A stretch of DNA of 64,000 bases from Paramacrobiotus richtersi (GCA_034698045.1 JAQGAU010000002.1:31829-95828), one strand, 5' to 3'; positions 33,572-45,019 are shown, counted from the stretch's first letter. The notes: generated by a model not told the origin, from the letters alone. Made by a program: numbers and translations.

Positions 33572-34599
33572 TGAAACTCATCACCAAATGTACCAACAGT
33601 AATTTACTGACAATCAAATTTCTGGACTGCTTTTCGACAGCTGCGCAGCCGAAAAGGATGCCTGGTGTTTGTTATTGTTATGAGTAAGTGATCTCGGTCT
33701 TGAAGTTCGGATGAATATGCAGTGTGGGGTATTCGGTATTATGTGATGCCTGTCGGTTTTGCTGTTTTTGGCTTCACCCGCGTTGCCAAAATGGCCACGC
33801 AGTGACTGCCAGGATCAGGACAACGCAGAAATTGCCTGCTGACTAAACTTCAAAGCAATGCCATACCTAGATGCGCCGTATAAGCTTCGTTTAGCTGCGA
33901 AATGGTTTAATCCAAGGAAGCATACACTAAATCTCCTCTGACTTTCACGAAGACTACGCATATTTCTACGTGTATGATAATATCAGTAGCCTCCGCGTTC
34001 AATCGGGTTCATATTGACTCTGAAAATGGACACAGAATAAAAGCAAGTACAGTTGGACGAATACGAAAATGACTCGAATTCTAGCGCAGACTAACCGTTT
34101 TATTCGGCAGTCAGTTGTAAGCAGATTAGAATCTCTGATCGAAGCACTGGTACTAAACTGAAGAGAATATGTTGTGCTTGGTAGTCGCGTAGCAACGCCG
34201 TGATCGACGTTCAGCCTGCAAGCCAAACGCGTGATATGGTAAGAATGCCAGAATTACGTAATATCGAGACCCTTACCACTGTTACCAGAACCTGAGTTTC
34301 CGCTTCAATTCTTTTCCAATGCCACTTGTGGAGTTGTCAATAACCTGGAAGGATGGTAAGTAGCAATCCAGTTTCAAATATACCTTACTGCGCCGGTAAG
34401 TGACACGGGCAGTTATTAACTTATGTTACACTAACTACAGTCCAGAAAGTAGCGGACGCCATCGTAAACGTGGCTGGATAAGTGCGTAATTTCATTTACT
34501 GCAAATTAACTGATGTTGGTCTGTTCAAAATTTGGGCTAGGGCCACTTGGTGGCATCATTGTCACACAGAACCTAGTCTGCTGTTTGTAAATCTTTGCA

Positions 34600-35550
34600 A
34601 CAATAGATGCCTGAACAAACCACAAACTGTGACCGGAATGTGTCAACACTCCATGCCCTCTCCCGGTTCCCCGTCGCCGTTCTTGTCTAATGCATTTGAT
34701 TTATATCGACTGAACTGAGCGACAGTACGCAAGTAGCAGACAGAAGTCCTCCATTTTCAGATCTTGAAGATACTTTTTGGCAACTTCTGCACAGACTGCG
34801 CTCAGGAAAAACCACCTCAGCGAAGTACATACTGCGGAGACAACAGCTTTAGTGGAGCTCTGCTCTGACAATAGGAGCGAGTATCAAGAGAAAAACAATC
34901 GTTTGTTATGTGAATCTGGACACAGGGTTCGTGGCGCATTGAAGGTGTTTTGCATTCTCCGGATATGGTCTGGGCATTTCGCCGCTTTCATACATGGCAG
35001 CAGGCGTTTTCGTCGCTACACCTGATCTTCCAGCTGATAAAAGGCAAAGTCAGGCCGTTTAATTACTTTAATAGTACTAAATCGTTACCATCTCTTTAGC
35101 GGATGCTGATTTCTGTCGTTAGTGTCCCACGCTTTCTGATCTGCACCGGAGTCACCAACACTCGAAGTAGTTCGTCGCGTAGGGAGACGGGTATGAATTA
35201 AAGTATGCGTGGATGCCGGATGACCGCTGACTGGCCAATGACTAGACTGGGCTCGATACGAACCGGCAATTGTAAAATAGTAAATACGAGGTTTGTTGCA
35301 AGTTTATAGCGAACTGTTTAAAGCAATTTAGTGTAACTTCAACTCCTAATATATGGGACCTTCTACGTACTGCGCATCATACTCTTAGTCCAACTGGTCA
35401 TCCAGATGAATCTCCTGAATCACCGAATGAAAACTTGCACAAAAACCTTGTGAACCGTGATCTATGCCACACCTTTCAATGATGCAGATTATCGAAATAA
35501 CTAGCAAACCCGAAATAAGCACATTTGCAGCTTAGTAAATCAGTAACGCC
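34600..35550. other. No gene recognised
   Basis: Short frames without motifs. Confidence 0.4.
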
Positions 35551-35559
35551 AGAAATTAC

Positions 35560-35890
35560 TACTGCTGCACTCGTGGTTCGTCCCCGTGTTCGTCTTCGTA
35601 ATCGGCAATAGCCTCGATATTCATCTTCTCAACTGGTGGACGCTTCGTTGGTTGCGGAGGATTCAGCGCTGCCGTGGTGGTGGATTTGGTGCAGACACAA
35701 GCTGGCTTTGGAGGAACTTCATCGAGTTCCTTTGGTTTCTTCGGCTGCTGGTATGGTACAGGCGTGTTGCGGGTTAAGTTGGCGGATTGGGGCCTACATA
35801 CTGTCGAAATGACACTGCCGTAGTACGTGGCCGACCGATTCGCACGTAAATAGGTTTGCGGTGGCGTGGACGGCGATACGGCCCATGCTC
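35560..35890 (-). pseudogene. Decayed gag of the element-2 lineage
   Basis: Minus-strand pieces read LFTCESVGHVLRQC (a degraded knuckle, compare CWQCGLVGHIQRYC in element 2), then LTRNTPVPYQQPKKPKELDE and INIEAIADYEDEHGDE-like tail, matching WTRNTPVPYQ and INELNIQDISHYEDELEYE. A frame change separates the two parts. Confidence 0.7.
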
Positions 35891-36900
35891 TTCTCGGGTT
35901 TATATGTACTTCAATGTACTGTATTGTGTTTCGCGTTAATTAAGAAAGGTCGCATCGTAACGTACTGTAAATAGAAACGAGTTATGTTGATCTTTACGTC
36001 ACCAGGAGACAACTCATAATGAACAGTTTCAGGTAAAAAAATTACAAAAACCGTACCGACAGCACAGTTAATGCTGTAAAACACAGCTATGCCTTCCTGG
36101 ATCGCTCCAGCTAAGTGAGCAGAAAGCTACCCTAGAAAACGTTTGCGTATTTTGCTTTGACTGCCAAGCGCGAATATCTTCGTCGAGCTAGAGTCATTGT
36201 ACCACATCGGTCTTGTGTTTGCAACAGGCACGAACAACACTTCGACTGAAAGCGGGCACATTAATCTCCCAGGAAATTAGCGAGGTAATTACAGGCTCCG
36301 CTATTGCTTTAAGCTTTGTGGATTTTTACTGTAGTTTGTTTTTGGTATTCCAGTCGTTACCTCTGTTTGCACATTATGTTTATCGGCACATTTCAAAATT
36401 TAGCGTTTAGCCATTTTGACATAAGATTCATCCAGAACAAGAACTAGCGGTATGGAGAGGAATAGCCTGCACAGAACTCAGCTGCGGCATCACTGCCTTT
36501 CGGGGATTTTATGCTGACAATGGAACCGACTTTAACTACGCCAACAAATGTCTCAGTATGGTCCCAAAGACTACCACTGATCTTTTCGGTTTCATATTTT
36601 CCGTCAAATAGGTCTTTTTCCTTCTCTTTTTAGAGTCTTCCGCGACTACGTTACCTAGATCCAAAATCAACTACACATTAATTTTGAGATATAAAATATC
36701 TGGTTAACGAACAGATACCTTGTTACCACATACAGTGTTAACACGGCAGACTGGGACAGCTGTACGCATTAACTGGTCATATGTACGTTCAGAATTTTAG
36801 TGTTTAACATCAATCCATCGAATTTTGCTATATGGTAATGACGTATGATAATGCCGCAGGCATTTTGCCCAATATGGCACAATAGTAGTGTATGACGTAT
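35840..36900. repeat. Diverged duplicate of 15100-15900
   Basis: See the partner entry. This copy has about 450 bp more in the middle (36060-36530), with no recognisable gene in it. Confidence 0.75.
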
Positions 36901-37189
36901 AATGTAATGTTTCTTCTGAAGCAAACAACCCGTTTCCGGGACTCTAATCTGTTCGGCATCACAACAACCAACGAAAAGATGCTAAGTCAGACTAACAGTA
37001 CAAATCGAACGTTTGAAAACAGCAAGCTGGAACTGTTAAGAGCACTAGCGGAGGATTAAGTTAGGTAGCCAAGCACGTTCCGCAGTCTTATCGCCCGAGT
37101 GGTTTCGGCGATCTTCTTCCAAGCTTTGGCCTCGATGCGGATTGATCACCGTAGCCGACTGTTTTCGTGCAATGTGACTATTTCCGTCA

Positions 37190-37366
37190 TGTACCGTAGT
37201 GCATGTGTAAAAGGAAATGCGGCCGACTCGTAGCTTTCTTGTCAACTGACTTGGTCTTACATTTGCATCGCGATCATCGCATTGCAGACGTAGCTACGAG
37301 AAAACATGCCTGTAATAACATGCACCATAACAACAAACAATAACCTTTGTAACGACATATGCCACA
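37190..37366 (-). repeat. 3' LTR of element 2
   Basis: 177-bp TG...CA repeat beside the polypurine tract. Confidence 0.8.
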
Positions 37367-37390
37367 TCTCCCTTTCGTTTATAGCTTAAA

Positions 37391-38212
37391 CTATCGCAAT
37401 AATAACGAACATAAAGAACAACAACAAGAAAACGTTGACTGTTGCTGCACTGGAACTTCCTTCTCGTACTCAAGCTCGTCCTCGTAATGTGAGATGTCCT
37501 GGATGTTCAATTCGTTGATGTTTGGAAGTTGCGGTGTTTGGGGAGGAATCGGTGGTGGCTGTGGCTGTGGTGACGGCAGTGGAGCCGGAACAGGTGCATT
37601 GGCAGCATCCGAAATGGGTGCTTCCGGTCCCTTCTTGTCCTGGTCCATCACATTTTGGTACGGCACGGGCGTGTTCCGTGTCCACGCTGCGGATCCAGAT
37701 CTGCAGTCTTGTCGACAGTAGCGTTGGATATGACCAACTAGACCACACTGCCAGCATCTCCTTGGTATTCTGCATACCCACTGAAGGTGGCCAGTTTTGC
37801 CACAAATACGACATTGCTCATTTTTGAACGGGCAACTGACCTTGACATGACTTGAAGAGCCACACCCAAAACAGTTATGAGCAGACTTTCCGCCGTATCC
37901 GCCTCCGCGGCCTCTTTCACCTCTGCCGCCGCCGTGGCCTCTCCATTGGCCTGGGCCACGCCCTCGTACTGGAAAAACCTCTGCCCCAGCCGTCCCTCTC
38001 GCGTCTGTTCGAGTTCTCTCGAACCTCTTTGCATAATCGAACCACGTATCGTACTTTTCGACAGACGATTCGGGCACAGTCCACAGGTAGTCTTTACTGA
38101 CCTCGTTCTTTAACGCCGTCTCGAGCTTGACCTCGTCGGGGTCGAATTTCGTGATCTGCTGCAGACTAGCCCCTACTTGGACCACGTCTGTATCGGTGGC
38201 CATTATTGACAA
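37391..38212 (-). CDS. Gag-like RNA-binding protein: RGG box plus three CCHC knuckles
   Basis: An intact 273-codon frame. The N-terminus (QQITKFDPDEV) resembles the start of element 1 Gag (ITQFDPESM), but most of the capsid-like region is absent. By comparison with element 1 about 110-120 residues are missing. An arginine/glycine stretch at residues 83-108 (RGRGPGQWRGHGGGRGERGR) is an RGG-type RNA-binding segment. Three zinc knuckles follow at 114-127 (CFGCGSSSHVKVSC), 134-147 (CRICGKTGHLQWVC) and 153-166 (CWQCGLVGHIQRYC). The tail is Pro/Gln-rich with an acidic SHYEDELEYEKE. It should bind RNA but probably cannot form a normal capsid. Conservation of the frame despite diverged LTRs is notable. 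Confidence 0.85.
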   Translation of the reverse strand: MSIMATDTDVVQVGASLQQITKFDPDEVKLETALKNEVSKDYLWTVPESSVEKYDTWFDYAKRFERTRTDARGTAGAEVFPVRGRGPGQWRGHGGGRGERGRGGGYGGKSAHNCFGCGSSSHVKVSCPFKNEQCRICGKTGHLQWVCRIPRRCWQCGLVGHIQRYCRQDCRSGSAAWTRNTPVPYQNVMDQDKKGPEAPISDAANAPVPAPLPSPQPQPPPIPPQTPQLPNINELNIQDISHYEDELEYEKEVPVQQQSTFSCCCSLCSLLLR

Positions 38213-38247
38213 GGATTATGTTTATATAACTAACTACTTCACGCCAA

Positions 38248-38433
38248 TGTAGTGTACAGTATATTATGTGTAAAAGGAAATGCGGCCGACTCGTAGCCTG
38301 CTTCTTGTCAAATGATTTGGTCTTACATTCGCATCACGGTCATCGCAATTGCAGAAGTTGCTAAGGGAAAACATGCTTGTAATAACATGCACCATGACAA
38401 CAAACAACAACCTTCGTAACGACCTATGCCACA
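38248..38433 (-). repeat. 5' LTR of element 2
   Basis: 186-bp TG...CA repeat preceded (on the plus strand) by cttcacgccaa, the complement of the primer-binding-like site. Confidence 0.8.
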
Positions 38434-38439
38434 GGGCAG

Positions 38440-39040
38440 GGGTTCGATAATGGCACTGTCTTCTTTGACGGCAGCAACAGCACTCCGTAAGCGGTCAGTT
38501 ACTTAAGTGATGCGATAGCTGTTTTCAGTCTGAGAACAATCTTCTAAGAAATCAGATCATCGAGTTCTTTTTAAACCTCCTCTTCCTGTGGAGCAGGTGG
38601 GCGTGCAAGCCAAGGCTGATTGTTGTTCTCATGATCGGCGTACGACTTCCTGCGCTGCGCTGCTGATTCGGCAGACTGTGATCGTTTTTGCGGCTTTCTC
38701 TGTGGACAAATTGGCTGATACAAAAAGCGCAATTCATGACGCGTACAATTCGTAATTTCGTATACTGTTTATACATGAAATATGTAGTTATGGAATAAGG
38801 CGACAGTTTAACATTATCTTTACTGTCGGGTGCTATTATAATATCAATCAGCGTGGGATACGTGATCTACCCAGCTGAACTGTGTTGGTTTAAAAGAAGT
38901 CTTCTGAAACTTGGAAAGGATAATCATTTACATTTTATGGTCCGTTCGTTGCCATCCGCTATAAACATTGCCGCTAACCGCCAGTTGCACGGTAACGCTA
39001 AATGAGATTTCATTGCAATCTGGTAAGCAGTGCAACAGCT
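38440..39040. other. No gene recognised
   Basis: Short frames only between element 2 and the LRR paralogue locus. Confidence 0.4.
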
Positions 39041-39049
39041 AAAATTATT

Positions 39050-40420
39050 GCGTTTTCCTGTTTTGCACATTGCTTGCGCGGCCGAGATGGCTACGTAGCA
39101 TGTCGCGCATTTCAGGAGGACAGTGAGTTTGAACGGTTTTTCGGTATTATTTCTGGCGTTCATTAAAATATGAACAGAAGAGACAAAAACATACAGTGGA
39201 GAACTGTGCCGTTGTTACGTTGATCAAGGTAATATTTCAAATAACCAGAACGTCAACATACAATGTACCAGAACGGAATACTTCTGCTCGCGCTTCTGTC
39301 TCTGTCTGCTGTTGTTATGAACCAGCGATGGCAGCTTGTACTTACTGAGTCACTATCGTAACAACATAATTCTATTTAAATTTTGTTACTTATGGAGTCA
39401 GTTAATGTGCCCAGATGCGTGACTTTGTGTTATCGCTATATACGGTGCCTCCGAGCCATGTGTTATTGCTGCGTGCTGGTAATTTTATCCGACAGTACTG
39501 CGAAGTACAGTACAATTATTTCGATACGACTCGCAAGGAAAAAAAACATCCACAGAGCTGAGCGCAGTGTTTAAACCTGTGTAGGTTTACGTGTAGGTTG
39601 CGATAAGAAAGACTGTACCCGACCTCAGTGCCTTCTAACACGAGCTACCCAGTATGTCGTTCGAAGCTTGATCAGAGCTTTATCAGATGAGGAAAACTAC
39701 GGGCGCCAGAAAAATCACTTCCCTGTATTTCAGCAAAGTAAATTTTTCGTAACTGTTTTTCGAGCTAAAGAACTGTTGTAATTAAGCGATATAAAATGAA
39801 GCGGCTTTCCCAGCGTCATGATTACATTATCTTCCGTCTTGTGTTCTGTGCGGTTAGGCGCTGAGCCAGGTAAGCAGCTCATTTGATGGGCCATTTTATA
39901 TTTACCTGTTCTATCATTGAACAGGGAAATTCATTTGTAGCGCAGGAACGGGTGCGCCGTCATGCCATGTGGCTGATAACTTTGAGCTGCCCCTGAAGCA
40001 CAATGACGTAGCTGTGCATTGGTTCTGTTGACGTGTTTCTAGCGCATAACACCAGTAAGATTTATGTGGCACGGACAGATATCTTCAAGTCCCGAAGTCT
40101 CATCAATGCAAGTAACAAGAATACTTTAGTAATACGTTTTGCCGGCCCGTAGCATTGAAGAGTATTTCCTCGGAAGTGCTGTCAAGTGACCAGTGCAAAA
40201 TGCAGTTTACTAAGTACACATTGCAAGCCATGGAAGCACACTTTGGACAATTGCACCGGGTTCAAAGGGCTCGCCATTGCATGCACAACCAAGTAACATC
40301 AGCCTATCGAGCTCTCAGAAATTGTAAACACATCCCATACCTGGCTGTTGCCAGCTCATCGTCAAGATGACACAAGCACTTACACACGAGTGTGCAAAGG
40401 TCACACACTACGTGGCACTC
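39050..40420 (+). pseudogene. Decayed paralogue of the 19.6-24 kb secreted LRR locus
   Basis: 39050-39890 is collinear with the upstream region and signal exon at 19640-22140. Segment A here reads TVLLKCATCYVAISAAQAMC on the minus strand. The signal exon starts at ATG 39797 (MKRLSQRHDYIIFRLVFC) and runs into a stop after small deletions, though the donor GAGCCAG|GTAAGC survives. 40110-40300 matches 23500-23700 (caagtaacaagaatac, tcggaagt(a/g)ctgtcaa, ccgggttcaaagggctcgcc). It contains neither the foldback element nor the MITE, so the 20-24 kb locus gained both after duplication. Confidence 0.7.
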
Positions 40421-40429
40421 GACAATCTT

Positions 40430-41950
40430 ACTAATTGTTGGACATATGGTTTCAAAGCAAGTGTGTCGAATGTTTTTTTGTACCACACCACAAGTAAGCT
40501 AGCCCACCAGCGATCAGTGATGTCAAATGGCATCAGTGAGGAGTCGAATTAATTACAAGAGATCCCGATGTGCTAGACGGATGCCGTTTTCTCAGAGAGG
40601 CGGTCTAGATCCATAGTAACAAGAAAAAAACCTAATGTGCGATTTAAAAAGCGATTTTTCACAGCTGTCCACTGGTCATCCGGATGACCACCGCATATGT
40701 GCCAGTCGATGGCCCTTGAAAAACTGACCAGAGCTAGCGCTCTGAGGGTTGACTAACTAACGCACCAGTTCTTTAAAAAAACGAATTTTTTGCTGTGAAA
40801 AAAGGTTCATGCCATTGGCATTGATGCCAAAATGGCATCATGCTGCTCTCGCTGACCTATCTATGGTCCCAAAAATTACCAAAAAATAAAATTCTCTTAT
40901 TCAGATTTTATGATCGGTAAATGCCAGTTCTCAACTCAGAGTTCGCATTCCTTCTGGTACCGAGCGCTGGTGGGCTATCCAAAAATTCCAGCAATAGTTC
41001 ACGAAGTAACGTTGCTGTCCCCCTTAACAACATGGAAGGGTATAAGTGACCGATCTTATACACTAGTCTGCAATCGTTTAAAAGCTTGAGCCAGCCTGCA
41101 AATTTGGAGGACTTCTGCTCGTGTTTAATCGTATGCGCGTCGATTGCTGTTACGGTGTCTATCGACGAAACCGATGCTTTTCGATGTGTACCCACTGGTA
41201 TTTAGCGCAGTTTCGCAGCACTCATTCGTGCTGTTTGTGACGCAAAAATGGGATGTCGGACGCGACAGTTCTTTGCAGCTCGTCCAGAACGAAACAGTGC
41301 AGCTGTAAAAAATGTAATGAAAACTTCCGCTTAGATTGTCCTGTGGTTTGACTCAGTGAACTTCCGTCTGTTGTAACAAAACATTGACGACAAAATTTTG
41401 TGTGCATTGTCCCTTGTGATTCGGCTTATAATAGAGGGCCTGCGGGTGCGCTTCTAACGGATCTGGACACGGAGCGTAACGACATACACGGTGCGCAATT
41501 TCGCGTGTATGTGCGCGTATTTCGTATCCATACGGCAAGCACGTGCGCCGAGCATCAGTAACAAACACGCGTGACGCGGTCTTACGACTTACAGACTGGC
41601 GTGCACTGCACGCATCAGCTTTCTTAAGAGAAATCAGTGCCATTTTTCCTGGCTTTCAGGACGGCTCGGCATCCCGAAGCAATGACAATACTTTTTTATT
41701 CGTTCAATAAATATATAAATATACAATAAATAAACAATAAATGACAATATTTATTCGTTTCTAATAACGAGTGTTGCCCATGAAGAATACAACACTTCAG
41801 CCAGCGCACGTTATCCGTTCCCGGATCAGGGGAAATTTACTACCATTATTTCGTTCGTTACAACAATTCAGTAGTAATAGCACAGCATTCTCGCATCACG
41901 AAAGGTGCAAAAAACCAACTCAACATTTCCGCAGCTTAAAATGGAAATGA
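40430..41950 (-). other. Unassigned; two protein-like minus frames
   Basis: 40908-41195 and 41353-41643 are open on the minus strand. The second (MALISLKKADACSARQSVSR, later RTCLPYGYEI and CRYAPCPDP) is cysteine-containing and could be an exon of a secreted protein. No known domain is evident. A small perfect hairpin GATGCCAaaaTGGCATC lies at about 40824-40840. Confidence 0.3.
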
Positions 41951-41959
41951 AAAACAGAG

Positions 41960-42579
41960 GCTGGGTAGCCAGCACCAGCGGGAATCCGCAAATCTGCAAA
42001 CATGCAAATACGGTAAAAAGTTTGCAGCGCCGAAATAAATCGACAAATTTTAATATTTTTTATTCTTTTTTTATAGTTTATTTACGCAAGAAATCAGCGC
42101 GCGTTTCTTACCGCAAAACACTACGAACAAAAAAATCGAAAACAATTCCAGCGCAGTAATAGGAGTTTCGAAAATATCCACTAGTAGGCTGAAACAGTAA
42201 ATAAATGCTGGGTAGCCAGTGCTCACGGGAACCCGCTTCAAAACAGAGCTTTAAAGCATTCTAGCAGTTGAGATGACAAATTTTACAGCAAAAGCTGGTT
42301 GTGCTTAACGATTGCATTTGCAAGACTGAAAATAATAGAGAAAGATTTAACGGTATAAACCTGCAACAGTTTTCATGACGCAATCAACCCAATAATTTTT
42401 AGCGCAGCAAGGATGATAATTGAGAATTTATGAAACTAATTCCTGTGTTATTTCAAACAAAACTAAAGCAGTTATCTGCTACAGAAAAACACAATGAAGT
42501 ATAAAGCAATTATTTACCTTTATCGGAATATTGGTATTTATTTGGTTTTGCTGGGTAGCCAGCATCCGCGGAAACCCGC
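41960..42579. repeat. Three copies of a 30-nt double-hairpin motif
   Basis: Copies at 41960-41989, 42207-42236 and 42550-42579 are all exactly 30 nt. Each holds GCTGG-gtag-CCAG(C/t), a 5-bp (4-bp in copy 2) stem with a GTAG loop, then a second stem GCGG/CCGC or CGGG/CCCG with a purine-rich loop. Flanks between copies are AT-rich and unrelated apart from loose dacaaattttA words. The separation is 247 and 343 bp. Confidence 0.75.
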
Positions 42580-43950
42580 CGGATTCTCAGAGATTTTCCA
42601 TCCTGAAACAAAATTTAATTACATGGACGCTACATTATTTAATTACATTACGCTTTACAAAAACTTCAACATAATTGTAAACAATTCGCATCCACAAATC
42701 ACACTGAAGCAATTTTATAAATGAACAGTAATGATTAAAATGGGATTCTCAACTGAGAAGTGAATCACATTATAAACGGCACAAAAAGGCTGTTTTAAAG
42801 TAACGTGCGACTTACCGCAATAAAAGATATGCGTGGAATTGTCATGTTAAAACTAAAAAGCAACGGCAAAATAGTCTGCAAAATTAATCGCAATCAGATG
42901 GATTACTGCATCCAGTTCCATCCAAAGAAACTTGACTGGGTTCCCAGCTGGTGGCAGGGTTCCCTGCTCTTTGAGATGCTGAAACCCCTGATGGAAAGGG
43001 CAGACGCATAATCACGGAATGGGATATGCATAATTCATTTTGAAACACCATTGTTAACAAAACAATATCCACTAGCTAATGTTGAAACGGTTCTGATAAC
43101 TGATTTGTACAGCTTATCTGCGGCATTTTTCAATTCCCGTAGACTTAGCATTGCCATAGACTTCTATGTTAAGGCTCGGAAATTTCCCATTGGCTGCAGT
43201 CACTCTCGATCTAACTTTAATTAGCTGCCGACCAATCATAATTCTTGGTTGGCGATGTAGGTCTGTCGTTCGGGCGGCGTTAACTGCCTTACACGGAACG
43301 CCTCTTTGTGTCGCGGGATTTGTTAACGCCCACCGACAGACTTCAGTGAAAAAGACACGGACAAGGAATTTTGGCAGTTTTACAGCGTATATGTCTGTCT
43401 TACACCATGTCGAAGTCCGGAGAAACGGTTACCGCAATTGCTACAATGATTCGGCTTATAATATACCAGCCACACATGACACAAGCTTTCATGGACTTGC
43501 AGGCGCATTTTACTCATAACATGCCCGGGTTTTATAATACATTGTTACTGGAGCCATCATCCGTGTGTTGTTACGCGCTCAAAATATATAATTTCGAACA
43601 GTTTATTGGATAGGTTCCTAAGCAACTACATAGTCTGTACATTGTATACGTTAAATGCGTGGTTGTATCAACTTGTATATACTGTACACTTGTCAGTGAC
43701 AGTTCGCGTGCGCACTAGTTACTCGATTCGGAATCTCGGATCGTCACTAATTTTGCATATTTACATTTGCACGAACCGCTTCCTCACACGGTGGTAAAGT
43801 AACCTGTGGATGAAAATTCGTGAAACATGACGACGTTTCGGAGCACGGACGACAGCAGCCTGCCTGCGCGCATCTAGCAGTGAAAGTTTCGAATCTGCTG
43901 ACCTGGTGCCAAATTAGACGCGTTGCCGGTCAAAGAGGCGTTCGACCGTT
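42580..43950. other. No gene assigned
   Basis: Short plus frames (42805-43011; 43166-43519; 43371-43613) without known domains. 42933-42972 contains GGGTTCCC twice, echoing the nearby hairpin motif. Confidence 0.35.
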
Positions 43951-43954
43951 GGTC

Positions 43955-43993
43955 ATGTGGTTGATCCGCATTTCATTAGTTTTTGGACTATGG
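43955..43993 (+). CDS. Possible signal-peptide first exon
   Basis: ATG 43955 reads MWLIRISLVFGLW and meets a strong donor, TGG|GTAAGTA, at 43994. Hydrophobic start plus donor suggests the first exon of a secreted protein, but no downstream exon is identified and the minus-strand ORF1-like frame follows within 300 bp. Confidence 0.3.
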
Positions 43994-44264
43994 GTAAGTA
44001 CATATTAAAACAAAGCAACTTAAAATTATTTACGGCTGTTTTACGCTACAAAGATTCGCACGATTTTTCTGGCATTAAATGTTAACACATGGGCAAACCG
44101 TTACTGTAACAGGTGACTTTCTATGCAATTACATGGTCTTATTTTTTTTTACAAGTGAAAGGTTTTATTAATTCTTTTCTGCGGTTACAATTGCCGAGAT
44201 GAATTACAGTGCAGTACATGAAAAAAACAATGAAACGACAGTCCACAACCACACAAATGACACA

Positions 44265-44657
44265 TTACTGAGCCTGCTTGGGGGCGAACATCCACTCACG
44301 CACCCCAATGTTAGGAGGCCAGTTCTTAGAGGTAAACATTTTCTCAGTTTGGTCGGCGTAAGAACCAACTCGCGCGAATACACTATTCTTACGGCCACCT
44401 TTAGCAACATAGACAGAAACATATCGGACACTTATTCCTTTAGCTTCGACAACGGTTTTGAGGTCCTTTCCATATTCCTCGAGTGTCGCATGGTCGGTCT
44501 CCTCCAGTGGGCGTATGCCATGCAGACAGAAGTCCTTCTTTTCTTTCTCAGATTTGGCAGGGCGCTTCCACGTTAGTTTCGATGTAAGCAGATCCTCGTC
44601 CGGAGATGACGATGGTGTTACACAGGTGCCACCATCGCATTTTGTTGCCCGTATCAT
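44265..44657 (-). CDS. Transposon ORF1-like fragment
   Basis: A 130-codon frame. Its end, ISVRYVSVYVAKGGRKNSVF then WPPNIGVREWMF, resembles the end of the nucleic-acid-binding ORF1 of several LINE or Penelope-like elements, where a beta-rich segment is followed by W-P-x-[GN]-[IV]-x-[VI]-R. No reverse transcriptase is nearby. I infer a fragment; the family is not certain. Confidence 0.35.
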   Translation of the reverse strand: MIRATKCDGGTCVTPSSSPDEDLLTSKLTWKRPAKSEKEKKDFCLHGIRPLEETDHATLEEYGKDLKTVVEAKGISVRYVSVYVAKGGRKNSVFARVGSYADQTEKMFTSKNWPPNIGVREWMFAPKQAQ

Positions 44658-44901
44658 TTACATCTTACTGTCAATATCTGAGAGTATTTCGATGAACAGT
44701 ATACAGCTTTACACTTCAAAAGACCCGAGGGTAGACGGTAACATCTTTCACCATTGTTTATCATGCGGGTTCGACTCATAGCGCGAGGCAGCGCCTGCTC
44801 GATCAAACGTGGTACTCTGCGCATGTGCGCGTGCAATTCGTGCACATGCACGCAGATTTTTGCGCATTCGGCAACGCGTGGTGCCTTCGCTCGTTTCCGA
44901 C

Positions 44902-45019
44902 GTCAAAAGTGACTTACCCCGTCGCAACAGAGCGGGTCATCTGAGCCACCCAGCTCGGCCGTCAAAAGTGACTTACCCCGTCGCAACAGAGCGGGTCATC
45001 TGAGTCACCCAGCTCGGCC
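44902..45019. repeat. 59-bp tandem duplication
   Basis: Two adjacent units, 44902-44960 and 44961-45019, identical except one base (gagcc/gagtc). Each contains, on the minus strand, CGACGG|GTAAGT, a strong splice donor, so the duplication doubles the donor of the minus frame at 44973-45158. Confidence 0.9.

Larger units (their letters stand above)
33050..34600. repeat. Segmental duplicate of 46280-48190
   Basis: Matches are collinear throughout: agtgatatcaggatatgtc, cgaaacgattctgatacatg, ggattcactggctcgcttcg, cacccgcgttgccaaaa, tagtcgcgtagcaacg, ttcagcctgcaagc, gcgtaatttcatttact and caaattaactga. The pair includes segments A and B of the dispersed block family (A at about 33765, B at about 34186). 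Confidence 0.9.
37190..38433 (-). mobile_element. Gag-only LTR retroelement (element 2)
   Basis: Two diverged LTRs (37190-37366 and 38248-38433) start TG and end GCCACA. They share tgtgtaaaaggaaatgcggc, cgactcgtag, ttggtcttacatt, aacatgcaccat and aacaacaaacaa. The minus-strand primer site is TTGGCGTGAAG, the same first 11 bases as in element 1. The polypurine tract is GAAAGGGAGA next to 37366. A single gag frame fills the interior. Flanking 5-mers (CGTCA and GGGCA) do not match, so either the insertion is old or it has been rearranged. LTR divergence is clearly higher than in element 1, yet gag remains open. Confidence 0.85.

Noticed and set aside
37185-38438. Target duplication for element 2
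   Set aside because: Flanking 5-mers CGTCA and GGGCA agree at only three positions, so I do not claim one.
43166-43613. Overlapping plus frames as a spliced gene
   Set aside because: No consistent splice pair joins them and none resembles a known family.
44761-44800. tRNA gene suggested by ggttcgactc
   Set aside because: Only a B-box-like word; no A box, anticodon arm or acceptor pairing could be laid out. The same applies to the words at 841 and 38441.
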